DNA of 64,000 nucleotides from Limnanthes douglasii subsp. nivea (GCA_036936605.1 JAUPFV010000005.1:7028345-7092344), one strand, 5' to 3'; counted from the first letter of the stretch, positions 11,193 to 21,411 are shown. The notes: a model not told the origin generated them from the letters alone. Translations and numbers: made by a program.

Positions 11193-11542
11193 TGAAGAAT
11201 TCAGAAATCGCTCTAGGGTAATTTTGTGTTACGATAATCTTTTAGTGTTTAAAACAGTATTAGTTCTATGTTGAGGAGCCTTTTTAGAGAGAGAAAGAGA
11301 GAGCAAGATTAAGTACAGAGAGAAAGTAGTATTATATTCATCATGGAACCTATAAAGCGTGTGTGATCCTTTTATAGTACAATTATGGGCCCCACACGCT
11401 TTAATTCCCACTTATTACATCCTTGGTCCCTATATTTTTCCACTTTTTCATAATAACTATTTCTATTGTATTCTTCATAATTCTCCCCTAATAAAACTAC
11501 TTCTTTACAATTTTGCCATACGTCTTTTATTCTCCTTCATCA
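11193..11542 (-). mobile_element. Solo LTR of a Ty3/gypsy-type element
   Basis: 350 bp, TGAAGAATTC...CTTCATCA with TG...CA ends and a perfect 5 bp target duplication GATCG (11188-11192 and 11543-11547). Removing it and one duplication restores a continuous copia integrase frame, which proves the insertion. On the minus strand a TATA box CTATAAAAGG (about 11381-11372) precedes a CT-rich leader, so the LTR reads minus. The same promoter words appear in the LTR at 63517-63857, so the two are related families. Confidence 0.93.
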
Positions 11543-11547
11543 GATCG

Positions 11548-12660
11548 ACTATGGCGAAAATGACTTCGGTTATCGTGTTTGTGAGGAGGAAAACAGGAAG
11601 ATGATACGAAGCAGAGATGTGATCTTCAATAAAATAGTGATGTACAACAACATACATAAAACCGAAGCAAATGACTCAAAGCCCTATGAATCAGTATTTG
11701 AAGATATGAAGGGAGTCCCAGATAGTCAAGAAATAGAGTCGATCAGATTAGCCCCTCAGCAAGGAGAGTCAGTTGGACAGACTGATCGAAAATAGTCTGA
11801 CACCCTACAACAGACCGAGGAAGCTCTTGTTTTGAGAAGATCTTTCTGACACATGTTCCCAAGAGGAGATACTTGAACTATCTGTTACTTACCAATGGAT
11901 GGGAACCTGAATGCTATGATGAAGCTTGTCAGACCAGTGATGCGAACGAGTGGGAGTTTTCCATGAAAAAGGAGATGAAGTCTTTAATCTCAAATGGTAC
12001 ATGGGAACTAGCTGAGTTACCAATGGGTAAGAAGGCACTTCATAACAAATGGGTGTATCAGGTGAAAAATCAGGATGGTGGCTCTAAGAGATACAAAGCC
12101 CGACTAGTTGGCATAGGGTTCCAGCAAAAGGAAAGAAATGATTACACCGATATTTTTGCTCCAATTGTGAAGCTTAATGCTATTAGATCAGTGTTGAGTA
12201 TTTTTGCCATTGAAGACCTTTATCTTGAACAGTTAGACGTGAAGATTGCAACTCTTCACATGTACTTGTATGAGGAGATATACATGTATCAACGAGAATG
12301 TTTCTTAAAAGAAGGAATAGAAAACATGGTATACAGACTCAAGAAAAGTTTGTTTTGTCTAAAACAAGCTCCAAGACAGTGGTACAAGAAATTTGACGGT
12401 TTTATGCACAAAGTGTAATGCGGACCACAGTTGCTATTTTAAAAGATGTAAGTCCAGGTATAGCATTTTGCTACTCTATGTTGATGATATGTTAGTAGCA
12501 GGCTCATATATGGATGATATTAGAAGATTAAAAATAACAATTGTCAAAAGAATTTGACATTAAGAACTTGGGTCCGGCGAAGAAGGTTCTTGGAATGCAA
12601 ATCACAAGAGATAAACATAAAAAAAAATTGTAGTTATCTTAGTCAAAGTACATCGATCGC
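11548..12660 (+). pseudogene. Copia integrase tail and reverse transcriptase, decayed
   Basis: The frame resumes after the solo LTR with ENRKMIRSRDVIFNK, the end of integrase. The RT piece at 11873-12418 is copia type: NEWEFSMKKEMKSLISNGTWEL, then KWVYQVK, ARLVGIGFQQKERNDYTDIF (usual AKGY changed), LEQLDVKIATLHMYL and SLFCLKQAPRQWYKKFD. After a frameshift LLYVDDMLVAG is still present, so the catalytic YVDD motif is intact in sequence, but it is not joined in frame to the first half. Known role: copies the RNA into DNA in the particle. Confidence 0.9.
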
Positions 12661-13440
12661 GTTTTGAAGAGATTTAACATGGGTGATGCCAAGCCAGTTA
12701 GTACACCATTGGCAGGTCACTTTCATTGTTCGAAGGATCAATCCCCTAAGACGGAGGAAAAAAATACTTCATGGCTAAGGTTCCTTATGCCTCCGCTATT
12801 GGAAGTTTCATGTATGCAATGGTCTGTACGAGACCAGACATTAGTCATGCAGTGGAAGTTGTGAGTAGATTTATGTCAATCCCAGGGAAAATTCATTGGG
12901 AAGCTGTCAAATGGATTTTGAGGTACTCACTAGGTACCACATAAAAGTGTTTGTACTTTGGTAAGGGTGAGTTAAAGGTACAAGGATACATAGATGCAGA
13001 TTTTGGAGGTGAAGTTGATTACCGGAAAGCACCACCGGTTATATATTTATTGTTAGAACTCCAACTGTTAGTTGGGTGTCAAAGTTACAGAAAATTTCCA
13101 CTTTATCAACTACGAAGGCTGAGTATGTAGCATTGACCGAAGCCATTAAAGAGATGATATGGCTTCAAAGTTTGTCAATTGAGTCGGGATTCATGCAGAA
13201 GAAGAGTGTTCTGCATGGTGATAGTCTGAGTGCAATTCAGTTGGTGTAGAATTCAACATTTGATTCGAGAACCAAGCATATCAGTCTTCGTTATCATTTC
13301 ATCAGATCTTTATTGAAAGATGAGGTGTTAATATTGGAAAATATTCAAGGAAGCAAGAATCCAGCTGATATGTTGACAAAGACAGTAGCCATTGAAAAAC
13401 TGAAGTTGTGTTCAGCTTTAGTTGGTATACAAGAGTAACA
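12661..13440 (+). pseudogene. Copia RNase H and connection domain, decayed
   Basis: Pieces in shifting frames match the RT-RNase H linker (LKRFNMGDAKPVSTPL) and the copia RNase H. The C-terminal part reads SWVSKLQKISTLSTTKAEYV, then ALTEAIKEMIWLQ, and ends ENIQGSKNPADMLTKTV and KLKLCSALVGIQE before the stop at 13436-13438. The polypurine tract follows, as expected at the 3' end of copia pol. Confidence 0.9.
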
Positions 13441-13497
13441 AGACCAGAAAGATCTGTTGCATAGATCGAGGTGTGAGGACAGGTTGAAACCAGTCTT

Positions 13498-13509
13498 CAA
13501 GTGGGATAT
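13498..13509 (+). other. Polypurine tract of the copia element
   Basis: CAAGTGGGATAT directly before the 3' LTR start at 13510; the AAGTGGGA core is usual for plant copia elements. Confidence 0.75.
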
Positions 13510-13904
13510 TGTTATGTCAAATAAGATAACTAAGGCCGTGTGTAGTTTATTTTATCTTAACATGTTACCTTCCTCATGTTAGATGAAAAGACTGTGAAGC
13601 TGGTGATGATGATAGGACAGTGAAGATGATGCAAGTGTTAGACTCATTAAAGAGATATGCAGCAGGTTTGTTTATGCAACGAAAACGGTAGAGTCGCTAT
13701 GTCTTTCTAATAAAATCGATATGCAGCAGGTTCAGAGACGTAGGCATAATTTGTTGAACTCCGTTAACAATTATGTGCTGTTTTTTGTGTTCTTTTAATT
13801 CTTTTGATCTGATTGCAAGAAAATTGTGTATTTTCCAAAAACCCTTTTTTACTTTAAACCAATTAAAAAATGATTTGCCTAGAAATTAGTGTATTTCCCA
13901 AACA
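13510..13904 (+). repeat. 3' LTR of the copia element
   Basis: 395 bp, TGTTATGTCAAATAAG...GTATTTCCCAAACA. It pairs with 5657-6166 but lacks about 115 bp of it (after ACTCATTAAAGAGA). Confidence 0.9.
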
Positions 13905-14410
13905 TTGTATATTTACTATTAAGGGCACCTACCACTCAATTCAACGATCGGAGTTCATGTGTCGATTGAGCTGTTTTGGTTGTGGCATAAGTATTATATC
14001 TTCCATCACGCTTTTATCTTTTAGCATGATAATCTTATGGTTTAAACTCTCCTGTGATTATGTTATCTGTTGTGTTACATTAGAACTTATAAATTACATC
14101 TTTCTTGAGGGTGAAACTGTATGTCCTCTGTCGTTTGTGGGTAGTGGCCGTTTGTGATGCACTTATTTTAGCGCCGTCCGTCGTTTATCATGTATAAAAA
14201 AAACGTAACGTGAGAAATATCGGATCTTTTTGGTCTTTGGCCTCAACGATTATACAACTTGTGCTAACTAACCCATTAAATACATCTCAAACATCTTAAC
14301 GTGGTGTGCATTAGCTAAGAATCAAGTTCAACAAGACACATGACAATAGAATAAACCAACGTTCGGTATATCAAACAAGGATGTTCATTTCAGCATACAA
14401 CCCAAGAATA
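13905..14410. other. Non-coding stretch between copia element and ARF ORF
   Basis: No supported gene. The 13870-14157 plus frame is mostly the LTR end plus AT-rich sequence. The right half would be the 3' untranslated region of the minus-strand ARF ORF; no clear poly(A) signal stands out. Confidence 0.5.
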
Positions 14411-15091
14411 CTACAACTTTCTACCTTCTATCTTCTCCGGGTTATTTCGAGACCTTTGCTGTTCGATGATAATCTGTGCGCCAAAGAGAGTAAACTGACG
14501 TGTTTTGGTTTTTTCATCATCAGAATTTATCTCCAGATTTTGGCTAGAATTCTCAATTGATGATAAGCAAGAAACGTTTTCGTCAGGTCTTGCTGCCTCT
14601 GAAGTATCTTTTGAATCTTTCAACTGCACCAAATCAGATGCTCCATATTCATCATGCCCGGCTCCCTGTATGCCCATTGTCGGCGTAACGGGTTGATGGT
14701 TGTTTTCGGACAAAGACAGAGTTTCAACAAAAGAAGAGCCAGAATTCTCCGAATTTGTAGTAGAGTGGCATTCGGATCCTAAAACGCCACAGCTATCGGA
14801 CCTGACACCGTGGTTGTTGATTAGTACAGGGTTTAACCTGATTACGGCGTAGACTTCGTCGGTTTCAGGTTCGGGCAGAAATCTCAACGATTCAATGCGA
14901 CAGATGACTTCGGGCGGAACACAGAGATCGGACAAATCAATGTTGGCGGTCGTTTGCGCATGTTCAAGGTGACCTTGTGGGAAGTAGATAGAGGTGGAGT
15001 CAACTCTCAGAATCTGGACCATTGGTCCTTCGCATGTATGCCACAGTTGCCAATTTAAACACTTTTCTTCTTCCTCTTCCATTTTCTCCAT
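14411..15091 (-). CDS. Truncated class C auxin response factor lacking the B3 domain
   Basis: 226 codons, uninterrupted. The start is taken at ATG 15091 (context TTCCATGG); the open frame runs further upstream but only from a TTG. Residues 11-18 CLNWQLWH, 36-46 YFPQGHLEHAQ, 58-65 VPPEVICR and 74-87 PETDEVYAVIRLNP are the N-terminal part of ARF10/16/17. SSFVETLSLSEN (119-130) is where B3 would begin, but the protein jumps to TMGIQGAGHDEYG (138-150), the miR160-site region. It ends with RQFTLFGAQIIIEQQ (198-212), the LFG block near the C-terminus of ARF10/16. B3, the rest of the dimerisation domain and the middle region are missing. Full ARFs are nuclear DNA-binding regulators of auxin genes; this form cannot bind AuxRE by itself. 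It may be a pseudogene that happens to stay open, or a small regulator. Expression is unknown. Confidence 0.85.
   Translation of the reverse strand: MEKMEEEEEKCLNWQLWHTCEGPMVQILRVDSTSIYFPQGHLEHAQTTANIDLSDLCVPPEVICRIESLRFLPEPETDEVYAVIRLNPVLINNHGVRSDSCGVLGSECHSTTNSENSGSSFVETLSLSENNHQPVTPTMGIQGAGHDEYGASDLVQLKDSKDTSEAARPDENVSCLSSIENSSQNLEINSDDEKTKTRQFTLFGAQIIIEQQRSRNNPEKIEGRKL
14655..14675 (-). promoter_or_regulatory. miR160 target site in the ARF ORF
   Basis: The 21 bases match the complement of plant miR160 except the base at one end and one G:U wobble (the GCCAGGCA part reads GCCGGGCA). The GCATACAGGGAGCC core is perfect, including the cleavage position. It encodes residues 139-146 (GIQGAGH). 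ARF10, ARF16 and ARF17 are established miR160 targets. Confidence 0.85.
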
Positions 15092-15119
15092 GGAATAGAA
15101 GAAACAAGATAAAAAAATT

Positions 15120-15400
15120 TTGTATTGAAACAAAGAAAGCAAGAGTTAGTTTTTTTCTTTATGAAGCTCTGTAAAATTGAAGTGAAAAATGAAAACAAAT
15201 TTACAACAAATTTGTAAGTTTTGTTTTGAAAGAAGAAAGAAGATCAAGAGTTAGTTGTTCTTTATAAAGTTCCTGTAAATTAAAGTGAAAAATGAGAACA
15301 ATCAAGTTAACGATTTCTATTTTGGAAGAAGAAAGAATATCAAGAATCAGGTGTTCTTTATAAACTTCCGTAAATTGAAGTGAACACTGAAAGTGAGAAA
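15120..15400. repeat. Three tandem ~100-bp units upstream of the ARF ORF
   Basis: Three diverged direct units share GAAGAAAGAA, CAAGAGTTAG, TTCTTTATAAA, CTGTAAATT and AAGTGAAAAATGA in the same order, with a period near 97-100 bp. They lie in the promoter or leader of the minus-strand ARF ORF, 30-310 bp from its start. Each holds a TTTATAAAG-like word. Confidence 0.75.
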
Positions 15401-15479
15401 AGAGAAGAACGAACACAAACAAATATATATATATATCGACGTCTTTATTGTGTTTTTTTACTAAGGACATTTTATAATA

Positions 15480-16070
15480 ATCTAGGAATATACTCTCTTT
15501 TTTCTAAGCAAGAAATCAAATTAAAGGATCAATCATTTTAGATTTTGAGATAGCATATATATATATATATATATATATTTTTAAGATAGGATATATAATT
15601 CTTTTTAAGATAGCATAAAACTAAAATGAACTTTGGGATACCTAATCGTTCTAATTTCATTTGGTATTTTTGGTTTTATGAAATCTTCAACTGCACCTTT
15701 CTAGCTCCCGTAGTTTTTGACGGATTTGTTTTGGTTTATATTTACTATATTTGTCTGTTGTTTTTTTTTTTTCGTTTGCTAGATGATTTCCGTATTTTGA
15801 GAAGTAAGATCGGCTGGTTTCTTCATTTTTTAATTTCTTTAATTTAGTATTGTTTTTTTTATTTGTTTTCTTTTATATGTTGTTGTTTTTCATTGGGTCT
15901 TTTTGTGTTTGCATCCATTTACGTTACTTTGTGATTTTTGATTCATTGTGATCTTCGAATCATTGCTTTCGTTAGTTTATTTTGATATAATGTAGTTTAC
16001 GGTGTTTGTCGATTTCATACAAAGGTGTTTGACGATTTTAAGTTTAATGTAAGTTTCATTCGAAACACAT
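15480..16070. other. AT-rich intergenic DNA with (AT)n microsatellite
   Basis: No gene supported. A run of AT repeats lies at about 15555-15579, and T-rich sequence follows to 16070. Confidence 0.6.
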
Positions 16071-16123
16071 ATCACATATCCAATGTCAAAATTTGGCCTG
16101 ATTTCTCAAAAATAATGCATTTG

Positions 16124-16377
16124 TCGCAGGCCCAAAATGAGACGCTTTTTGGGCCTGGTCTCATTTTGGGCCTGCGACTGTAGGCCAAAAATTTGGCCCA
16201 TTTTTTCGGACAGAAAGCTTCTGTCGCAGGGCCAAAATGAGATGCCTTTTGGGCCTGGTCGCATTTTGGGCCTGCGACGGTAGGCCAAAAATTTGGCCCA
16301 TTATTTCGGACAGAAAGCTTCTGTCGCAGGCCCAAAATGAGACGCCTTTTTTGCCTGGTCTCATTTTGGGCCTGCGA
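16124..16377. repeat. Array of three palindromes at exact 100-bp spacing
   Basis: Each unit has a 19-bp inverted repeat: TCGCAGGCCCAAAATGAGA, about 16 bases, then TCTCATTTTGGGCCTGCGA. The left arms start at 16124, 16224 and 16324; the right arms at 16159, 16259 and 16359. One arm of unit 2 has single changes. Between units lies TAGGCCAAAAATTTGGCC (itself palindromic) and TTTTTTCGGACAGAAAGCTTCTG. The same 19-mer recurs at 18361-18449 on the far side of the PMD gene. Confidence 0.93.
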
Positions 16378-16673
16378 CGGTAGGCCAAATTTTTGGCCTA
16401 TTTTTTCAGACAGAAACTAGGCCTCGTTTATCAGACAGACTGCTTTTTTCACAGCCTTGGACATTTGTTATAATAAAATACCAGTATAAGGGAGAAAACA
16501 ACAAGTACATTTTGAAGAAGTTCAGGAAAACAACAAGTACATTATGAAGAAATAGAAGAAAACAACTAGTACACTTGAAGTGGTTACAAGAAGAGGAAAT
16601 CATTAAGTTATGACTTTTAACTTAAAGAAACATAAGAAAATAATTAAACACCGAAATGCCAACAACCAAATGC

Positions 16674-18277
16674 TCAATCATCGAAGTCATATCCCAAGTT
16701 GTCGTCAGAATGAACCCCCTCCTCCCTTTCCGCAATCCTATCCTGAAGATACGCAACCATATCCCTACTGATGTAGTCTACCACTGTCATGTTGAAGACG
16801 GCGGTCGCTTCTTGCTTAATTTTATACGGCTGAAACAACAAACGCTGGAGCGGTTGGCAAAAAATATACCTCTGCTTGATTTGCTCACGGTTGCGCACGA
16901 GGAGCCCTTTTGTTTGTAAACGGCCGTAGCCGTAGTACATCTTACAAAGCACCCGATCAAAAAAAGCATCACTTGTATCTTCCCCCATCTCTCGGCGGGC
17001 AATCCTCGCCGCCAGAAGCAAATGGTAGTCTTCATGGGGAGTAAACTCCATTTGTTCAACTTTCTAAGTTTGAGAAGATTATATGAATGTAGAGAGATCC
17101 CTGACTAAGGGCGTGATACAGCTGCGCTAAAACCAACTGACCCCAATTGTACATATGCAAACTTTGGTACTCGTTCACGAACTGGAGGTAATCTAATGGA
17201 ATGATGTTGCCGGTTTTGTTCGCACATATAGTGGTACCTAACAAATATAGTATGTAGGCACGGGTGGCATGATCTACACCCTCATCACTGATCCTCCTAT
17301 CACTATACTGAGAACTACTAAAAGTACTCCGCAGCCACCCTAGGTTCACACTACCAGCATTCCTAAGGTTTTTACTCAGCTCCGATTGTCGCACACCTAG
17401 CATGGCAGCATAAGTAGCAAGCCTCTCAACGTCAGAGTCAAAGGGTATAGCTGTGAAGGACCTACCTACAACCGGTAGTCCACTGATGACGTGGACATCG
17501 TACAAGGTGACTGTCATCTCCCCGAACGAGAAATGGAAAGAAGAAGTCTCCTCGTGCCACCGCTCTAAGAATGCCTCCACCAAATGGAGGTTCGTATGCC
17601 AGCGGGTGAGTGCATCGACGAGTGGACCGAATATAGTATCCATCACCCTTGCCCGTACCCTGTTCTGCTTTGTAATGTCCCATCTCCGGAGACTGTCATA
17701 CATAGCGAAGCATCGCAGGGTGACCATATCCTGCAATATGTATAAAATATGTAAATTCGTAAAAAAATAATAATTATAAACATGTGTATCGAACACGTAA
17801 GAAAATGATAAAACAGTATAAAGGTGTAGCACTTACGTCTCCGTGATAGACGCTGTAAGCCTCGTGCACGGTGTAATCCGAGAAAAGTCCCGGAACATGC
17901 GACAGCACGGAATAAAAATCAAGATCCTCACCCTCAGGTGAGTGGGATGCTGCCTCTGGCGCGTGAGGTGCAGCGGCCTCTGTATGGTCCGGTACATGAG
18001 ATGCATCAGCCTCCATATACTACGGTGCATATACATCGTCATCGTACTCATCGTCAAGGGGATGCGACGTAGAAGCTGCCCCTGTGCTAGCATCAACAGG
18101 AGTAGGAATATACTCGTTGTGACGACGGAGACGTCGTCTACTACGTGTACCGGGAACGTGTCCCTCGCTGGTACCAGCCTCCTCCGCCTCCGACCGCGCT
18201 CTAGCCGCCACTTCTGCCTCCTCCTCCGCCCTAAGTTTCTTGAACGTATTTTTTGCTTTAATCTTGTATCGTACCAT
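16674..18277 (-). pseudogene. Plant mobile domain (PMD) protein gene, transposon-type
   Basis: Minus-strand gene. Exon 2 starts at ATG 18277 (MVRYKIKAKN, then an Arg/Glu-rich and acidic N-terminus) and ends at 17837 before a GTAAGT donor; the intron 17836-17731 ends TTGCAG and is phase 0. Exon 3 (17730-17056) carries the PMD: FLERWHEETSSFHFSFGEM, TVTLYDVHVISGLPVVG, and VDHATRAYILYLLGTTIC, then NWGQLVLAQLYHALSQG. The domain then stops early where family members continue. A C-terminal open piece (17051-16674, MEFTPHEDYHLLLAAR...) follows in another frame. One TAG interrupts exon 2 after DVYAP. PMD genes occur in host loci and inside DNA transposons and retroelements. The flanking palindrome arrays favour a transposon gene here. 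Molecular function of PMD is not settled. Confidence 0.82.
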
Positions 18278-18278
18278 C

Positions 18279-18767
18279 CTGTAAACACAATGCAAAAAAA
18301 TATGTATTAGTTGCAAAACAAGAAATAAAAAATAAAAAAAAAAACCAACTTTGGGCCTCGTCGCAGGCCCAAAATGAGACAACATTTGGGCCTCAACGCA
18401 GGCCCAAAATGAGACTGCATTTGGGCCTCGTCTCATTTTGGGCCTGCGACGAGGCCCCGTCTTCATCGCAAATCAGGGCTGCGATGAAGACGATTTTGGT
18501 AGCACGCTGTTCGTGCTACCAGCAGCGAACACGACCCCAAAACGAAACTCCACCAAATAACCCTCATTTCTAACAAAATCAAGCACCAAAACATAGATCC
18601 TACCAATACTAACAACAATACAACACTAATCTAACAAAACAACACCTAAAATCATACAAAAATCGAACTTTTGAAATCGAAACCAAAAAAACTAAAAAAC
18701 CTAGATTCGACAGTTTAGACCAAATGAAATCAAAAACAAATTACACCATGATGTTTGTATCGTTTAC
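18279..18767 (-). other. Predicted 5'-UTR intron of the PMD gene
   Basis: Minus strand: exon 1 ends TTTAAAG before GTAAAC (donor at 18767); the acceptor is TTGTGTTTACAG, one base before the ATG at 18277. The palindromes of 18354-18520 lie inside this intron. This is a splice prediction by eye only. Confidence 0.55.
18354..18520. repeat. Three stacked perfect inverted repeats
   Basis: First: 26-bp arms 18354-18379 and 18431-18456 (GGCCTCGTCGCAGGCCCAAA ATGAGA and its complement), with one more copy of the 19-mer core in the spacer. Second: 13-bp arms CGTCTTCATCGCA (18458-18470) and 18480-18492. Third: 9-bp arms GGTAGCACG (18498-18506) and CGTGCTACC (18512-18520) with a 5-base loop. All are perfect. 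Confidence 0.93.
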
Positions 18768-18894
18768 CTTTAAATTTTCTTCACTTCAGATTCTTCAAAA
18801 ATCGAGTTTTTGAAATGGATGCTCCGGGTGCTTGAGAGGTTTCTAGAGAGAGAGAGAAAGAGAGGAAAAAAGTGGTGAAAGATCTATCAAAACA

Positions 18895-18902
18895 CTTTTA
18901 TA
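18895..18902 (-). promoter_or_regulatory. TATA box of the PMD gene
   Basis: Minus strand CTATAAAAG, about 30 bases before a CT-rich probable transcript start near 18865-18850 (TTTCTCTCTCTC). About 100 bases of leader then reach the predicted donor at 18767. Confidence 0.5.
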
Positions 18903-18909
18903 GCTAGGT

Positions 18910-21411
18910 TTTCTAAAAAGGGTAAAATGGTCAAAATTTAGGTGCGAGATCTATCAATTAGGTATAAGATCTAGCGGTTTAAGATCTATAAAAATGTGTA
19001 TTATTTCTAGCCTGGCCCTTTTAAAAACTCTATTTTGGTTCTTTATATTTTTTTCAACTCTTTGTTTTTATGCTATCCCTCCGGGTTTGCTCTAGGTACA
19101 TGTACGGATATTTTTTATTTTCGTTAATGCATTTATTTAAACCAAAACAAAAGATGTAAAAGTTTGAAAAAGTATTTACCAAAGAAAATTAAAGGTAACC
19201 TCCAACAACTGGATATAATGTTCAATAAAGAGAGATCGAACCATGAGACATTAGAATCTGTAACGATTAATAAGTAAAGGTTAGTTGAGTCCTGGATTTT
19301 TCAGTTTTGAAATCTGTAGCGAACATAAAAAAGAATATGGTGTAATATTACCGAAGTGAGATAATGAATGTTTATGAAACTTGTAGCGTTTTTCTCCAAT
19401 CTAAAATGGTAACCTATGTAACATAATCCAAAACTCTAGGGGTGGTCTGGACTAAATGAGATAAGAGTCTAAGGACTAACCTCTTGCAACCAGGTGGGAA
19501 AATCCGAGACAGAGAGAAGAGCAAAGTTTTGCACTAGTGGTCTTCTATATAAGACGAGTAAAATGAGCACTACGCTAAGAGTTGAGTTATAACCCTTAAT
19601 AGATGAGTTTGTCTCTAGTAGTTAGCTTATTTCGTATCTCCAACGAGGGAATAAAGAATTCTCTAGAGATGTTGGGTTTCTTTCATATTAGATTGGCCCA
19701 GAGAACATGAGTGGCCGAAATGTGTAATGCATGATAAGTATTGCTAATTGTAAAGGTCTTACTTATTTAGTTGGCCCATCAGATTTTAACACCTCCGGTT
19801 CGAGCGAGCCAGAATGAGATTAATACACTTAATGATTTCTTAGAGATGTAAGTGGTGGTTTTTTCTACCATGACGAAATTACGTGGGCCAATTCTAAGAT
19901 TCGTATGAAATGATATCTGCAAGTTTGTTATTGTTATGTATACAAGAATGACGAATAATAAAATAACTGTACTTGTCCACAATAGAGTTAGAAAAGAGTT
20001 AGAGATCATACCAGAGGGAGGTGGAGCTATTGTTTCCGATTTCCAATTTTGAGATTATAGTGGTAGTAGATTTTAAGTTGAGGACTTTTCTTCATCCCTA
20101 CTATGGGAGGAACCACCTAGTAAGTTCCAAAAGTTTATTTGCTTAAGTTTCTAAAAAAAATCTAGTTACACTAAATTGAAGTGGACTTTCCACTCAAGAT
20201 AGACCAAAAGTGTTTGAGGGTGTTTTCCTGATTGCAGACCTTAAGGTCTATAATCCCAACACCACCCTCATATGCGGGAAAAATAAACTCTAATTCACGT
20301 TATCTTAGTACCAAATATTTTTATGTTTGGGGCATACCATATGAATCATCACAGTAGCTGAAAAAAATCATTGAGGACTTTAACATGGAGAATAAACATA
20401 GAGAACTAATACACATGGCCATCAAATAAGACAGATTTTATAAGTTTGAGCCTCTAATATAAGAGAAAAACTTGGAGGTCTAGGAGTAAACGTGGGGTGT
20501 GACTTTATCAAAAAAATGGTCTACAATCATTGTTTAAGAGATGAGTTGTGATTAAGAGAACACCAAGGTAACTATTGGGTAGGTACCAACCTCGAAGCCT
20601 ATGAGAGAGGTTATGTTATGGAGAACGAGTTTACATTATCTCGAGAGAAAAAAAGTTTCCTCTTCCTCGATTTAATGTTAAGGCCTGATGGGGAGGCGAT
20701 TTATGAAAGTCATTCTTTTATCAAGTTTATGGATTTGATGTCAACACGACTGCAAATTATAAGGTCGTTTATGAAGAAGAAGTTTATGATTTAGAGTTTG
20801 TTACACTTCCAATAAAATTATCTAAGTGAATTATTGTTAATATTTAAAGAGTAAGAGAGGTGGATAGATATTGGATGATCCAGGATATCGTCATCAAGGG
20901 GAGAAGATGAGAATTCCATGGTGAAAAACACATCAAGAAGAAGGTGTCAACAGACGTTATGAAAAGATCTCATGAGATTGAATTTAAGACCCTTTCATGT
21001 TTGGTTTTTAGACACTTAGAAGTTACTAGGACAAAATAATATTATCGAAGATATTTTTACCAATGATAAACATAGATTGAGAGAAGATAATAAAGAAGAA
21101 TAGAGAGTCATTCATCTTATATGGTAGGATTTTAGTGATAATGTTTTAAATAACATTGCAGCACACTATTGGTCTAAACGTATAGAGAGATTTTTATTCC
21201 AACTCGAACCCATATGGTTATTAGCAAAGAAATGATCGATGAATTTATATAGGTTGTCGCCTATAATAAACTATGAAAAAACTAGATTTGTAACCATTTG
21301 GCTCGGGGGATTTGTTACTATAAATAATGAAATTAGTCTTTTTATCTCTTCGACTGAGATGGGGTGGATCATATTGGACTTTTCGGAGGGGATAAGTTTG
21401 GTGGTCATGAG
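18910..21411. other. 2.5 kb without recognisable gene
   Basis: AT-rich, with stops in all frames every few dozen codons (longest open pieces under 80 codons). No LTR ends, terminal inverted repeats or known protein words were found. It reads like old, heavily mutated repeat DNA, but I cannot assign a family. Confidence 0.5.

Larger units (their letters stand above)
5657..13904 (+). mobile_element. Ty1/copia LTR retrotransposon, decayed, with two later insertions
   Basis: The element is bounded by related LTRs at 5657-6166 and 13510-13904, both starting TGTTA and ending in CA. Domain order in the plus direction is Gag, protease, integrase, RT, RNase H, which is diagnostic for Ty1/copia. Removing the nested gypsy element (7222-10166) and the solo LTR (11193-11542) leaves about 4.95 kb, normal for copia. 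The primer site and polypurine tract are still visible. Reading frames carry many stops and frameshifts. The 5 bp flanks (TGGTT and TTGTA) do not match, so no target duplication is claimed. Style is closest to the Tork/Tnt1 group, a tentative assignment. Confidence 0.93.

Noticed and set aside
5652..13909. Target duplication for the first copia element
   Set aside because: TGGTT before and TTGTA after do not match; shifting the edges by a few bases does not help. Ends are too decayed or recombined.
15201..15470. 89-codon minus frame upstream of the ARF
   Set aside because: Generated by the 100-bp tandem units (its peptide repeats YKE(H/Q)L.LD.LSS); AT-rich low complexity, no family match.
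16072..16388. Three overlapping minus frames with RRPKMRPGPK repeats
   Set aside because: Translations of the palindrome array; the periodic peptide follows from the 100-bp repeat and shifts frame each unit.
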